Notes under the pieces: generated by a model
Databases searched by the model: none
Seen by the model: only the letters and a program-made list of their open reading frames with translations
Told to the model about the DNA's origin: nothing
NCBI GenBank assembly: GCA_944386415.1
Contig: CALXAY010000007.1
Span: 1 to 64,000, forward strand
Reading direction: 5' to 3'
DNA length: 64,000 bases
From: an uncultured Clostridia bacterium
GTDB taxonomy: Bacteria > Bacillota > Clostridia > TANB77 > CAG-508
Part shown: positions 45,601 to 54,762 of the stretch, piece by piece
Layout of the letters: each line of letters opens with the position of its first letter
Numbering within the stretch: the stretch's first letter is position 1
Position numbers and translations under genes: made by a program

Positions 45601-46941
45601 GAACAAAAAGCTGATGGTGACTACGGAATTAATAAAAAGATATTTACTAAAGAAATGAAAAAGAATTACACTATTTTATTCCCACAAATGGCACCTATTC
45701 ACTTTGAACTCTTAGAAACAGCTGCTAGAGCTTGTGGATATAATATAGAACTTTTAAGAAATTGTACTCAAAAAACGGTTGATACTGGTCTTAAATATGT
45801 AAATAACGATGCTTGTTATCCATCTATATTAGTTACTGGTCAAATGATTGAAGCCTTGCAATCTGGAAAATACGATGTAAATAAAACTGCTTTAATTATT
45901 TCACAAACTGGTGGTGGTTGTAGAGCTACAAATTACATTGGTTTCATTAGAAAAGCTCTAAAAGATGCTGGATTTGAAAATGTTCCAGTAATATCTTTAA
46001 ACTTTGTTGGTATGGAAAAAATGCCAGGATTTAAGTTAACAGTTCCTCTTATTGAAAGATTATTTAAAACTGTTATTTATGCTGATCTTTTACAAAAAAT
46101 GCTAACAAAAAATAGAGCTTATGAAGTAAATAAAGGAGAATCTCAAGCTTTATTTGATACTTGGATGGAAAAATGTAAAAAATTACTTACAAAATCAACT
46201 AATAAAGAGTTTAAACAAAGTATTTATGACATTGTTAATGATTTTGAAAAGATAGAATTAGATACATCTGTTGAAAAACCTAAAGTTGGTATTGTTGGTG
46301 AAGTTTTAATTAAGTATCATCCATTTGGAAATAACTATGTTGCAAATATCCTAGAAAAAGAAGGTGCAGAAGTGGTACTTCCTGACTTTATGGGATTTGC
46401 AAAATTTATGGCAACACATAAAATTACATTCAATAAGTTATTAAATACAAATAAAACTTCATCTAAAATTAGCAAAGTTGCTATTAAATTAATTGATATT
46501 TTAGAAAAAGATGTAAAAATTGCTTTAGCAAATTCTAAGAAAGGTTATCTTCCTCCATGTGATATCTGGCATCTAGAAGATAAAGTAAGAGACATTTTAT
46601 CTATTGGAAATCAAACTGGTGAAGGTTGGTTTTTAACTGCTGAAATGATTGAATATATTGAACATGATATCCCAAATATTGTATGTGTTCAGCCATTTGC
46701 ATGTCTTCCTAATCATGTTGTTGGAAAAGGCGTTATTAAAACTATTAGAAGTAAATTTCCAGAGGCTAATATTTCTCCTATTGATTATGATCCAGGTGCT
46801 AGTGAAGCTAACCAGACTAATAGAATTAAGCTTCTTATGACTGTTGCTAAAGATAATCTAAAAGCTAAACAAAATAGAAAAAAAGCCATTGATAATGAGA
46901 ATGAAGAAAAAAATAAAAATGAAGCTTATAAAATAAAATAG
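42616..46941 (+). CDS. Giant acyl-CoA dehydratase activase-type (HgdC/BcrAD) fusion protein
   Basis: 1441 residues. Two ASKHA ATPase domains in tandem: GLDVGSTTVKIIVMD at residue 6 and GIDAGSTTTKLVLVD near residue 325. Each is followed by a cluster-binding cysteine loop (NGTCAGGTGAF with RCGVFAKTD; NEACSSGCGSF with RCTVFMNSK). The C-terminal half is of DUF2229/HgdA-like type with many cysteines (CGICENHCKL, ESVCYPAK, FYPCIPYS). Related activators use ATP to push an electron from a [4Fe-4S] cluster into 2-hydroxyacyl-CoA dehydratases. Such large fusions are widespread in anaerobes, but their substrate is unknown. Monocistronic with a strong terminator. Confidence 0.88.
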   Translation: MNNELLHVGLDVGSTTVKIIVMDKNLNTIYKNYMRHFSDTKNTVCSVLEDLLLKYPNNTFTLALTGSGAMSAAKFLGVDFIQEVVSCKRAVEKYIPRTDVVIELGGEDAKIIYFDQSIEQRMNGTCAGGTGAFLDQMASLLHTDTQGLNELAKNYKTIYPIASRCGVFAKTDIQPLINEGAAKEDISASIFQAVVNQTISGLACGRPIRGNVAFLGGPLNYLSELRKRFIETLHLKDDEIIVPKEAHLLVAKGAALDSINTESITPDQLAKKIENLKVSHDNTSKPLDPLFKNNDEYKAFKERHDKNKVERGDLSSYEGDCFLGIDAGSTTTKLVLVDRDGKLLYSLYGSNEGNPLKSVMNMLKKLYHELPKKAILRYSGVTGYGESLIQTALNVDLNEIETIAHYTAAKEFEPDVTSIVDIGGQDMKYIKMKNGSIDNIMLNEACSSGCGSFIETFAKSLNIEISEFVKEAITSKTPVDLGSRCTVFMNSKIKQAQKEGYSVGDISAGLSYSVIKNAIQKVMKVRDVETLGDHIVVQGGTFYNDAVLRAFELIVGKNVIRPDIAGLMGAYGMALLSKEQYEANLDMEYKSTILKEDELDKLEIKVTHTRCGICENHCKLTINKFSNGQIHVSGNRCERGSGAITKKKDLPNLVQYKYQRLFDYTPLEEQYATRGTIGIPRVLNMYEDYPFWFTFLTNLGFRVIISEKSTRATYEKGMESMPSESVCYPAKLSHGHIESLLEQGIKTIFYPCIPYSRKEYEKADNHYNCPIVISYSEVLKNNVEDLKAPGIKFINPFLPLDKKNLVKKILELDEFKEYNFTKAELNEAADKAEAEYQKCKEDIRRKGLETVKYIEENNLKGIVLAGRPYHVDPEINHGIDTLITSLGLCVLTEDSVSDKTEAKRPLRVVDQWVFHARLYAAADFVGKHDCLELVQLNSFGCGVDAVTTDQVEEILSSYGKMYTLIKIDEVNNLGAVRIRIRSLLASMKKREQEKIEQKADGDYGINKKIFTKEMKKNYTILFPQMAPIHFELLETAARACGYNIELLRNCTQKTVDTGLKYVNNDACYPSILVTGQMIEALQSGKYDVNKTALIISQTGGGCRATNYIGFIRKALKDAGFENVPVISLNFVGMEKMPGFKLTVPLIERLFKTVIYADLLQKMLTKNRAYEVNKGESQALFDTWMEKCKKLLTKSTNKEFKQSIYDIVNDFEKIELDTSVEKPKVGIVGEVLIKYHPFGNNYVANILEKEGAEVVLPDFMGFAKFMATHKITFNKLLNTNKTSSKISKVAIKLIDILEKDVKIALANSKKGYLPPCDIWHLEDKVRDILSIGNQTGEGWFLTAEMIEYIEHDIPNIVCVQPFACLPNHVVGKGVIKTIRSKFPEANISPIDYDPGASEANQTNRIKLLMTVAKDNLKAKQNRKKAIDNENEEKNKNEAYKIK

Positions 46942-46964
46942 ACAAGCATTTGCTTGTCTATTTT
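46935..46964 (+). terminator. Terminator after the giant activase gene
   Basis: 14-base perfect stem (46935-46948 and 46951-46964; core GACAAGCA/TGCTTGTC) with a two-base loop and TTTT tail. It overlaps the stop codon. Confidence 0.88.
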
Positions 46965-47054
46965 ATTTAAAATTGGTATTATTTCTAAAACAAACGTTTT
47001 TATTTATCGTGCTATAGTTGTTTTTGTCTACTTTTGCTGTTTACTATTTTCTTT

Positions 47055-47083
47055 TTGACATAAAATTCCAAAAATGTTATAAT
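47055..47083 (+). promoter_or_regulatory. Consensus promoter of the 47.1-kb small membrane gene
   Basis: TTGACA (47055-47060), 17-base spacer, TATAAT (47078-47083): perfect hexamers and spacing. Confidence 0.85.
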
Positions 47084-47091
47084 ATAATTAG

Positions 47092-47105
47092 ATACCAAAT
47101 GGTAT
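47092..47105. promoter_or_regulatory. Palindrome at the transcription start of the 47.1-kb gene
   Basis: ATACCA-AA-TGGTAT, six-base arms, placed about 9-22 bases after the -10 box, right at the expected transcription start. A plausible repressor operator. Confidence 0.5.
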
Positions 47106-47136
47106 AGTATTATCAATCCCAAACAAGGAGAAGAAC

Positions 47137-47394
47137 ATGGAAAAGTTTCTGGAAGTCATCTCGAACATTTTCTACAAGGCTTTTATTGTTGCTCTCGTGA
47201 TTTTTTGCTCTGGTATTTTCTTTTTTATCAGTAGCAATCTCATCGAGATGTTTCAATTCCTGTTCCCGATTCAAATTCTTTACTCTATCTTGAATTTGGG
47301 TGTAGCAGAAGGGTTGCCCATAGGTACAGTGTTGTGGTTTCTTATTTGCTGTGGTATTGTCATTCTTTTCTACATCTACTATCGGGACAATTAG
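47137..47394 (+). CDS. 85-residue membrane protein of foreign codon usage
   Basis: Two hydrophobic stretches (AFIVALVIFCSGIFFFIS and PIGTVLWFLICCGIVILF) and an acidic end (YYRDN). No family recognised. Codons such as CTG, GTC, ATC, CTC, TTC and the CGG near the end are unlike the A/T-ending codons of neighbours. A strong AAGGAG site, a perfect promoter with a palindrome, and a clean terminator make it a self-contained single-gene unit, like the 29.6-kb membrane gene. The origin is inferred to be transfer; role unknown. Confidence 0.7.
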   Translation: MEKFLEVISNIFYKAFIVALVIFCSGIFFFISSNLIEMFQFLFPIQILYSILNLGVAEGLPIGTVLWFLICCGIVILFYIYYRDN

Positions 47395-47447
47395 AATCAG
47401 TAACTTCTGGTTTTAATACCTTCTCTTCTGACATTCTACTTGTCAGT

Positions 47448-47479
47448 AAAGCAGAAATTCTGCAAAGAATTTCTGCTTT
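47448..47479 (+). terminator. Terminator after the 47.1-kb gene
   Basis: AAAGCAGAAATTCT and AGAATTTCTGCTTT, a 14-base perfect stem with GCAA loop, then ATTTATTTT. Confidence 0.88.
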
Positions 47480-47553
47480 ATTTATTTTGTTCTTGAATCC
47501 TTCTTCTTTTTATGCTATATTTAATTTATAAAAATTTAAAGGAGAATGCTTTA

Positions 47554-48192
47554 ATGAATTATTATAAAATTTTAGAAGTTGATAAAGATGCTTCACCTGA
47601 AGTTATAGAAAAAGCATACAAGACATTAGTTAAAAAATATCATCCAGACTTACAAGAATCAAATATGAGAGAAAAATCAGAAGGAAGAATAAAATTAATT
47701 AACGAAGCTTATGAAGTTCTTTCAAATCCTGTTTCTAGGTCTAAATATGATTTAACATTAAAACAATCTGAAATATCACAAGAAGATTATAATAAGTTAT
47801 CTGAAGAAAATATTTCTTTACATAAGGAAATTAATAATTTAAAACAAAAATCAAATTTTCAATATACCCAAAATGATTTTCAGTTTACTGCTAACAATCA
47901 CTCTCAGCAACCAAATTATAATGAAGAATATAGAAAACAATTAGAATATGAAAACGAAATTTTGCAAGCAAAAGAAAAAGCTTATCATGATGCATACATT
48001 CAAGATTTAAAAAATAGAGGCTATAAGATAAGATATAAAAAAACTCCTAAAGATTATTTTAAAAATCTTATTGCCTTTATCCTTACTTTACTAATTTTAT
48101 TTTTACTACTACAAATACCTTTTATAAATAATTTTTTTAAATCATTATTTAGTGAAAATCCAATAATAAGAGCCTTTTTAAATATATTTTAA
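47554..48192 (+). CDS. Membrane-tethered J-domain protein
   Basis: 212 residues. N-terminal J domain NYYKILEVDKDASPEVI... with the HPD loop (KKYHPDLQ), so it should recruit DnaK. A glutamine/asparagine-rich coiled linker follows, and a C-terminal membrane helix (IAFILTLLILFLLLQI). No DnaJ substrate-binding or zinc domains. The C-terminal anchor would put the J domain in the cytoplasm at the membrane. ATG 47554 is preferred (AAAGGAG nine bases upstream) over the 47512 start. Confidence 0.8.
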   Translation: MNYYKILEVDKDASPEVIEKAYKTLVKKYHPDLQESNMREKSEGRIKLINEAYEVLSNPVSRSKYDLTLKQSEISQEDYNKLSEENISLHKEINNLKQKSNFQYTQNDFQFTANNHSQQPNYNEEYRKQLEYENEILQAKEKAYHDAYIQDLKNRGYKIRYKKTPKDYFKNLIAFILTLLILFLLLQIPFINNFFKSLFSENPIIRAFLNIF

Positions 48193-48222
48193 AACTCCTT
48201 TCATTTTTTAGAAAGGAGTTTT
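48191..48222. terminator. Bidirectional terminator between J-domain gene and ABC permease
   Basis: AAAACTCCTTTC (48191-48202) and GAAAGGAGTTTT (48211-48222), 12 perfect pairs, between convergent genes. Confidence 0.85.
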
Positions 48223-49844
48223 CATATAATTTTATTAAATAGCACATCTGCTTTCCTTTTGACAAATTCATTCAAAACAACAAATGAAATTATAAATATT
48301 ACCATTTCTACTAATAATGCTAATGTAACATTCGTATCTTTAAATATTTTTGATAAATACATATATATAAGTATCATTATAATAGTTAAAGCATATTGAA
48401 ATGATTTATTATCATTTCTTTTTACTACAGAATGTTCAGAATTCCAATTCAAATATGGTTTTCTTAAATCAACAATAATCATTAAATAACTATTTATTAA
48501 ATTTATGAATATTGATATTATAAATATTAGCCCTATATTTATTAATCCTATTTTTGGAATATATATATTTATAATTCCTAATAATATTATAGATACAATA
48601 GTATTTAACAAAATTTGCAGTATATTTTTATATAAAAATTGCCTATAATAGCTAATTGGTATATATTTCATGAATATTGCGTTTTTTCCCTCTCTAGATA
48701 TTGCAGTAAGCGATAAACTTGATAGAGAAAATATTACTTGTAAAAAACCTAATATAATACATATCATTTCACTATTAAATTCCATCGAATATAGACTTTG
48801 TTTTATCGTCTCATCACTATTCTGAATTGCTGAATCTATAACTGGTATCATTACATTTGCTAGCATTACTACAGTTATTAGAATCATAATTACAGGAAAT
48901 ATTGTTTGCATAAAAAATATAGGATTTTTAAATAACATTTTAAATTCCTTTTTTATATATGCTTTTTTTATACTAATTTTTCTATTTTTTATTTCAATTG
49001 GTCTTTTTTCTGCAAATTTTAAATTTCTTTTTGACGTATTTAATGTTTTTAATAGTATCCTTAGATATATTTTTTTTCCTATCAATATAAATAATCCCAA
49101 TAAAAATACATCTAAAATAAATAAAATTATTAAGTATTTACATTTTTCTATTATATTTGTCCCTGTTAATATTTTTACTATAGCAAAAATGAAAAAATTC
49201 TGCTCTTGTAAATTACTAATATCTCCTAATAAAATATTTTCTGCCACTAATAATAAACCTATTAATAAAATACTAGTTAAATTTTGTAAAAAAGTCCTGT
49301 TTTTTATAAATGATAATATTTTAATAAATATTAATGCGAATATCCCTATTGTTGCAATAAATAATATTGGTAATAAAATTAGTACTAATAAAATAAATAT
49401 AAAATATCCAAAATTAGTATAATTTAGAAATCCGTATAATATAAGCGGTACCAATCCAAATATTATTTCAGTGATATATGCCATTATTAATACTGTATTA
49501 AATTTTGAAATTAAAATTTCTTTTGTTTTTACTGGTAATGGTAATATTAATTCTAAATCCTTTGAAAAAAAGAAGATGTTTATTATTACTATGGTTATTT
49601 GAAACATTAATAATATTGCTAAAAATATCATATAAAAGTTTATAAATATTTCTGGCTTTCCCAATGATTTGCAAAACTTTATTGCTTCATAACTCACATA
49701 TACTATTGTAATGGAAACAATTACTAACATCCAAAAATATATTGATTTGATATTTAACTTTTTTGTTTCTTTACTTACTAAATTTGTACTTTGATAAAAA
49801 TCTTTTACAAATATTTTTGTCAAAGCTTTTATTTTACTAAACAT
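48222..49844 (-). CDS. ABC-2-like exporter membrane protein
   Basis: 540 residues with about 12 hydrophobic helices arranged as two six-helix halves around a basic cytoplasmic segment (KRNLKFAEKRPIEIKNRKISIKKAY). LELILPLPVKTKEILISKF after the second helix pair resembles the coupling region of putative ABC exporters (the P-L-P-V pattern). No ATP-binding subunit is adjacent, so it is an orphan permease or uses a distant ATPase. It lies downstream of the T4SS operon on the same strand, 15 bases after the NTF2-fold gene, so it may be co-transcribed with it. Confidence 0.65.
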   Translation of the reverse strand: MFSKIKALTKIFVKDFYQSTNLVSKETKKLNIKSIYFWMLVIVSITIVYVSYEAIKFCKSLGKPEIFINFYMIFLAILLMFQITIVIINIFFFSKDLELILPLPVKTKEILISKFNTVLIMAYITEIIFGLVPLILYGFLNYTNFGYFIFILLVLILLPILFIATIGIFALIFIKILSFIKNRTFLQNLTSILLIGLLLVAENILLGDISNLQEQNFFIFAIVKILTGTNIIEKCKYLIILFILDVFLLGLFILIGKKIYLRILLKTLNTSKRNLKFAEKRPIEIKNRKISIKKAYIKKEFKMLFKNPIFFMQTIFPVIMILITVVMLANVMIPVIDSAIQNSDETIKQSLYSMEFNSEMICIILGFLQVIFSLSSLSLTAISREGKNAIFMKYIPISYYRQFLYKNILQILLNTIVSIILLGIINIYIPKIGLINIGLIFIISIFINLINSYLMIIVDLRKPYLNWNSEHSVVKRNDNKSFQYALTIIMILIYMYLSKIFKDTNVTLALLVEMVIFIISFVVLNEFVKRKADVLFNKII

Positions 49845-49858
49845 CTTCTTCTCCTATT

Positions 49859-51016
49859 TTATTCCAAACTAAATGACATTACGAAATCTGTTCCTTCTCT
49901 TAATTGCATAATAATTGTTAAATTCTTTGATTCAGCTGCACTTCCTACACCACTTTTTATCTTTGTTGTATATATATATGTGCTACCTTCATTATCAATA
50001 TCTATATTTCCTGTAGTATTTAAATTGTAATCAAAAAAATTTTCATTAACATATTCTTTAAATTTATCTAAAGTATCAAAATTATTATTTCTAAAAGTTC
50101 CATCTAATAATTCATATGCATGAGAATAATCTTTTGTGTTTATCATTTGTAAGAATATATATACATTTGCTTGTATCTTTTGACTTGTATCTAATTTACT
50201 ATAATCCTCTTCATATGTATCTACTTTAATTGTATAATTATCTAACAATATTGTATAATCCCATATTCCATTAGTTCTAATAGTATATGAATTATTATAA
50301 TTATCAACTAATATATATTCTGTATAATTTTCTTTAATTTCTACGTCATATTTTAATAATGATGAATATTGTATTCTATTTCTCAAACTGTTTACATATT
50401 CTTGAAAATCTGTATATGTAGGAAATCTTTCTTTTCTATATTCTTCATCAAGCAACTCATATGCTTCTTCTGGGTTATTCAATTCTTTTTGTTTAAAATC
50501 TTCTAAATATCTTCTACACATATTTTCATCACTAACAGCTTCGTATTTAAAAGAATTATTTTCATTACTTGTTATATTTGCTTCATTATCCTCTAGTTTT
50601 ATCTCGTCTAAACTATTATACTTTCCATCTTCTATCTCTTCTATTTTAAATGCCATATTTCGCATATCTACTCTTACTATAAAATACTTTGTAGTATTAT
50701 TTAGTATTCCTTCTACTGAATAAGTCATGACATTATTTCCTTGTAAATAATTCATTCTTTTGGCTACAAAATTTTCGTCTATATTATTTTTTATACACTC
50801 CTCTACTGAAAAAAATTCAGTTGGTTCTCTTAATTCTTTTTGACTATATTCTAAATCCATTTCTGGTTCTGGAACAGTTTCTACTGTTCCAGAACTTTTT
50901 TCAATTAATGTTCCTGCCTCTTTTTTTGTGTTTACTAACATTATTGATATAATTATTATTACTATTATTACCAAAATAATAGATATAGCAATTATTATTT
51001 TTTTGTTTCTACTCAT
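49859..51016 (-). CDS. Membrane-anchored protein with duplicated NTF2-like domain, VirB8/TcpC-like
   Basis: 385 residues. One N-terminal helix (IIIAISIILVIIVIIIISIM), an acidic linker, then two related modules. AYELLDEEYRKERFPTYTDF near residue 185 and AYELLDGTFRNNNFDTLDKF near residue 300 are each followed by EYVN. That internal repeat of an NTF2-like unit is how Gram-positive VirB8 counterparts (TcpC) are built. So it is a candidate scaffold linking membrane channel and wall. It is last in the T4SS gene run, 13 bases after the hydrolase gene. Assignment to VirB8 is inferred from topology and repeat, not from a diagnostic motif. Confidence 0.6.
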   Translation of the reverse strand: MSRNKKIIIAISIILVIIVIIIISIMLVNTKKEAGTLIEKSSGTVETVPEPEMDLEYSQKELREPTEFFSVEECIKNNIDENFVAKRMNYLQGNNVMTYSVEGILNNTTKYFIVRVDMRNMAFKIEEIEDGKYNSLDEIKLEDNEANITSNENNSFKYEAVSDENMCRRYLEDFKQKELNNPEEAYELLDEEYRKERFPTYTDFQEYVNSLRNRIQYSSLLKYDVEIKENYTEYILVDNYNNSYTIRTNGIWDYTILLDNYTIKVDTYEEDYSKLDTSQKIQANVYIFLQMINTKDYSHAYELLDGTFRNNNFDTLDKFKEYVNENFFDYNLNTTGNIDIDNEGSTYIYTTKIKSGVGSAAESKNLTIIMQLREGTDFVMSFSLE

Positions 51017-51028
51017 AGGCTCCTCCTT

Positions 51029-54000
51029 TTATGGCTTCGTAACTGTAATTGCATAGTCATATCCTGGATTCCATGTAGTTGTTACAGATCGAATTAAATC
51101 AGTACTTCCACAATCATAAAATTGTCCATTTCCCGCATATATTGCCGTATGATATGCTGGAATTAAAACGATATCTCCTGCTTGTGCTTGTGAACCATCT
51201 TTTACAGTCCATCCTTTTCTCTGTGCTAATCCTAATAATGTTCTTGTAGTTTGTTGCCATCCTGCTAAATCAGTATATCCATATTCATATAATACCCATG
51301 TAACATATGCACTACAATCTATACCATTATAGTTATTTTCATCTATTGGTATTGTATTTCCATTATAATATACAAAGTTATGTTCTCTTACATAATCATG
51401 GCATTCTTTTGCAACCTCTAAAAAGTCTCCTCCATTTCCGATAAATTGTGATACATCTATTCCTGCTGCATTAAACATATTTGTCATATACATAAGTACA
51501 TTTTCAATCCATCCTCCTGGTGCATCAGCATCTTCGCAATAAATCATTCCTATACTTCTAACCGTATAATTCCCTTCAGTAAAATAATAACCCAATCTTG
51601 CTATTTGATTACAAAAAGCTTCTATTGAACCAGCTGGAGAATCATATTTCATCCATCCACCACTAGGATTTCTAATACTAAACCAGTTGTTTCCACCTAT
51701 TTGCAAGTTAGTTCCTGCACCACATTCTGCTGTGGTTACTGCAGCTGCAAATACTGCGTTAACTCTATACTCTTCTTGTAATCTTAAAAAATCTTCTGCA
51801 TAAGCTACTAAATTTTCACTTCCTGCTCCTCCTGAACCTGCAAAAGCTGTTTTTAAAGTTTCAAGATCATCGATTACTATTTCTTTAGGTGACATATCAA
51901 TGTGTACTATATAGTCATTTGCACTTACAGAGTTTAAACTTCCTGGATAGAATATGCTAAAGTCAAATTCTGTAACTCCATAATCAGCACCTGTTGCTTT
52001 ATATAACAAATACTTAATTAAATCTACCATATCTGATGTGCTATCATTTGTTTCTAAAATTTCAAATAACCACTCTGCTACTGATCTTATACTACTACTG
52101 TTTCTTTCATAGTCTGGATCATTGAATATTGTTACAAAATTAGGTTCTTCTGAATCTGGATCTGTTTTCTCTTTTAATATTGGTGTTCCTTGAATATATT
52201 TTTGAGTTTCAACAGTATTTGTAATATTATCCTCAATATTTATATATTTAGTAAAGTATTCTACTAATACATCAACATCATAAGTAACAGTTGGTGGTGT
52301 GACAGTTGAAGTTGTTGTTGAGGCTAAATTGCTTGTATTGGTCGTGCTAGAAGAATGACTTGAAATATACCTTTGTCTTACACTGCTTCCTAAACTACTT
52401 TTTTTCGAATCTATTTCAGTACATGTAAAAGATGAACCATTTGCAGTCCCTGATGAAGTATATTCTGTATCTGGATGTGTTACCGTATTATTTGTCGTAT
52501 TTGATGATGGTGCTTTATAAGTAAACTCATTTTGATAATCCACAATCCATACATTTGCTCTCGTTACTGCTATATTTAATGTATTTGTTTGAGTTACAAC
52601 TGTTTTAACTGTTCTATAATTTTGATCTTCTCCCCATGGATCATGCGTATGAGCTGCTACTGTTCCACTTTCTGTTATTCCTCCACAATTTGCTGTTATA
52701 GTTGCGTCTCCAACTTCTGCTTTTGTTCTTAAGGTATATGTCCAATCATCAACATCTGTATTAATTGTTAAATTATCATGAACCGTTATTTCTATATCGC
52801 TATTATAGACTAAATCTGCTAATTCCATTACAAAGCCTTGTCCGTCTCCACAAACTAAAAACGCCCATAATAAATCGAATGGCATGGTATATGGTTCTAC
52901 CATAACCTCATAATTTACATCTGTAGTTGTCATTGTATATGTTGTAGTATCTACTGGCTCAACATTTGGATCATTGGTTGTAACTGTAGTATCAACTTGT
53001 CTCCATGTAGCAACTACAGCAACATAATTAGAATTATTATTACTTTTCGCTATTCCTGCTGCACCTGCATCTGTAGTTATTATATAATTGCAATCTTTCA
53101 TTATCTCACTTGGATCAAACCAACCATTAAGAGTATCACTAGATGGGTTAGATATATATACTTGTCCCTGTTCATTTATATCTACTACAGCCATTATATG
53201 ACTGTTATTTGTAAAAATTGTTCCACCCTGCACAGAAACAAGTAATACTTTACCATTTCGTAAATTATCTTGTATTTTTTGTACTGTAGGACTATGATCA
53301 ATCTCCGCTGCCATACCCAGCGAGTCCATTTCTTGTTTTAGAGTATCATAACTTGTAAGTCCATATTTTGAATTCATTTCAGCAGCTATATCTGCTGGCG
53401 TATAATTATTATTTGTCAAACCACTTGCAAGTATTGATACTGAGGTTGGTCCACATCCTGAATCTGAAATTGTACCACTCCAATATGCATTCCCTGCATA
53501 TGTTCCTTTATATTGTTTGAATTGTTTATATGTAATTCCAGCTGATGATACATATTCTGAATCATACCCATCTCCAGTATTTGGTATTTCTGTAGCTGAA
53601 CCTACATTTCCATTTTCATCTGCATTTTCTTCATTTTCCTTTTCTTGCTCTTCACTATCACTTCCATCACTTTGACTTACATTTGGATCTTCTGTCGTTC
53701 CTCTTGTTCTATTGTTGTCTTCCCAACCCCAACCAAGCCAACCTTGTTTACCATCTAAAACGTCTACTTGCCATGAAAGCCATTCTTCCATTGTTGAAAC
53801 AATTATTCCGCCAGACTGGCTATCAATTACCTTTCCTCCTCCTATATATATTCCTATATGCCCATATGGTCCAGAACTTCCACTTCCTGTTCCATATACT
53901 GATGCACCTATTGGAATTTCACTCATATCCGTAGATATACAATGATGTTTATATGATTCATATGCTGAATAATGTCTACATGGTGTTATCCCAGCAGTAT

Positions 54001-54736
54001 CATATACATCATATACCCAACCTGCACATAATCCTTCTCCTGGCCACGGTGTATTATTAGCTGCATCTATAAGCCTTTGTGAAATATCTGTCATTACTCC
54101 TTCTCCTGCTGCTATTGCTCCACCATTTCCTGAAGATGTTGAAGCTGCTGTTTGTCTCAAAGTAAAATGTGATAAAGCTGCTTGTTTTGCTGATTCACTT
54201 CCTGTGCTATTATACTCATCAATATATCCCTGGAATGTAGCTGGATCTACATATGTCATTGTAGATTTATTTCCATCAGTATATGCTCTTTTAAATTTTA
54301 TAATTCCTTGTATCGAGTCTCCATTTATAACCGATTCCCAATCTACTGCTTCATCAGGATTAGGACGAGTATCAGGATATTGAGTAATCATCTCAGCCTT
54401 CATTAACTTTGCTAAATCTTCGGGTGAATCTAAATAGTCATCTACATTACTTCCATTTTCTATCATTTTATCCCATAACTCTTGCGGTGTTATAGATGTT
54501 GAAATACTACCATCTGAATTTATAGTAGTTCCATTAACATATGTTGAAGCTGCATATGGAGCATTACTCCAATCATCTTCTTTATATGTTCCGTCATCTA
54601 TTGTTATAAAATATATAAAAGCTGATATTAATACAACTATTATTAATATAATAACTATTATCGGTAAAAATAATGTTGTTACAGTTCTTATTGCCATTTT
54701 AGCTAATTTTTTTGCAGTTTCTTTAAATTCTTCCAT
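51029..54736 (-). CDS. Four-enzyme T4SS cell-wall hydrolase (two NlpC/P60-like, C39-like, glucosaminidase)
   Basis: 1235 residues. An N-terminal membrane helix (residues 20-46) is followed by four catalytic modules. (1) NlpC/CHAP-like, Cys237 in GEGLCAGWVYD and His293 in YGHIGIYIGGG. (2) Peptidase C39-like, Cys428 in SGCGPTSVSILA and His513 in NNSHIMAVVD. (3) A LytG-type glucosaminidase around residues 985-1105 with AAVTTAECGAG and GNNWFSIRNPSGG. (4) A C-terminal NlpC/P60, Cys1141 in NGIDCSAYVTW and His1196 in AYHTAIYAG. A long Thr/Ser-rich beta region lies between 2 and 3. It would act as VirB1-like wall-opening enzyme for the T4SS. Confidence 0.85.
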   Translation of the reverse strand: MEEFKETAKKLAKMAIRTVTTLFLPIIVIILIIVVLISAFIYFITIDDGTYKEDDWSNAPYAASTYVNGTTINSDGSISTSITPQELWDKMIENGSNVDDYLDSPEDLAKLMKAEMITQYPDTRPNPDEAVDWESVINGDSIQGIIKFKRAYTDGNKSTMTYVDPATFQGYIDEYNSTGSESAKQAALSHFTLRQTAASTSSGNGGAIAAGEGVMTDISQRLIDAANNTPWPGEGLCAGWVYDVYDTAGITPCRHYSAYESYKHHCISTDMSEIPIGASVYGTGSGSSGPYGHIGIYIGGGKVIDSQSGGIIVSTMEEWLSWQVDVLDGKQGWLGWGWEDNNRTRGTTEDPNVSQSDGSDSEEQEKENEENADENGNVGSATEIPNTGDGYDSEYVSSAGITYKQFKQYKGTYAGNAYWSGTISDSGCGPTSVSILASGLTNNNYTPADIAAEMNSKYGLTSYDTLKQEMDSLGMAAEIDHSPTVQKIQDNLRNGKVLLVSVQGGTIFTNNSHIMAVVDINEQGQVYISNPSSDTLNGWFDPSEIMKDCNYIITTDAGAAGIAKSNNNSNYVAVVATWRQVDTTVTTNDPNVEPVDTTTYTMTTTDVNYEVMVEPYTMPFDLLWAFLVCGDGQGFVMELADLVYNSDIEITVHDNLTINTDVDDWTYTLRTKAEVGDATITANCGGITESGTVAAHTHDPWGEDQNYRTVKTVVTQTNTLNIAVTRANVWIVDYQNEFTYKAPSSNTTNNTVTHPDTEYTSSGTANGSSFTCTEIDSKKSSLGSSVRQRYISSHSSSTTNTSNLASTTTSTVTPPTVTYDVDVLVEYFTKYINIEDNITNTVETQKYIQGTPILKEKTDPDSEEPNFVTIFNDPDYERNSSSIRSVAEWLFEILETNDSTSDMVDLIKYLLYKATGADYGVTEFDFSIFYPGSLNSVSANDYIVHIDMSPKEIVIDDLETLKTAFAGSGGAGSENLVAYAEDFLRLQEEYRVNAVFAAAVTTAECGAGTNLQIGGNNWFSIRNPSGGWMKYDSPAGSIEAFCNQIARLGYYFTEGNYTVRSIGMIYCEDADAPGGWIENVLMYMTNMFNAAGIDVSQFIGNGGDFLEVAKECHDYVREHNFVYYNGNTIPIDENNYNGIDCSAYVTWVLYEYGYTDLAGWQQTTRTLLGLAQRKGWTVKDGSQAQAGDIVLIPAYHTAIYAGNGQFYDCGSTDLIRSVTTTWNPGYDYAITVTKP

Positions 54737-54762
54737 AAATTCACCTCTTATCTATGCATATT

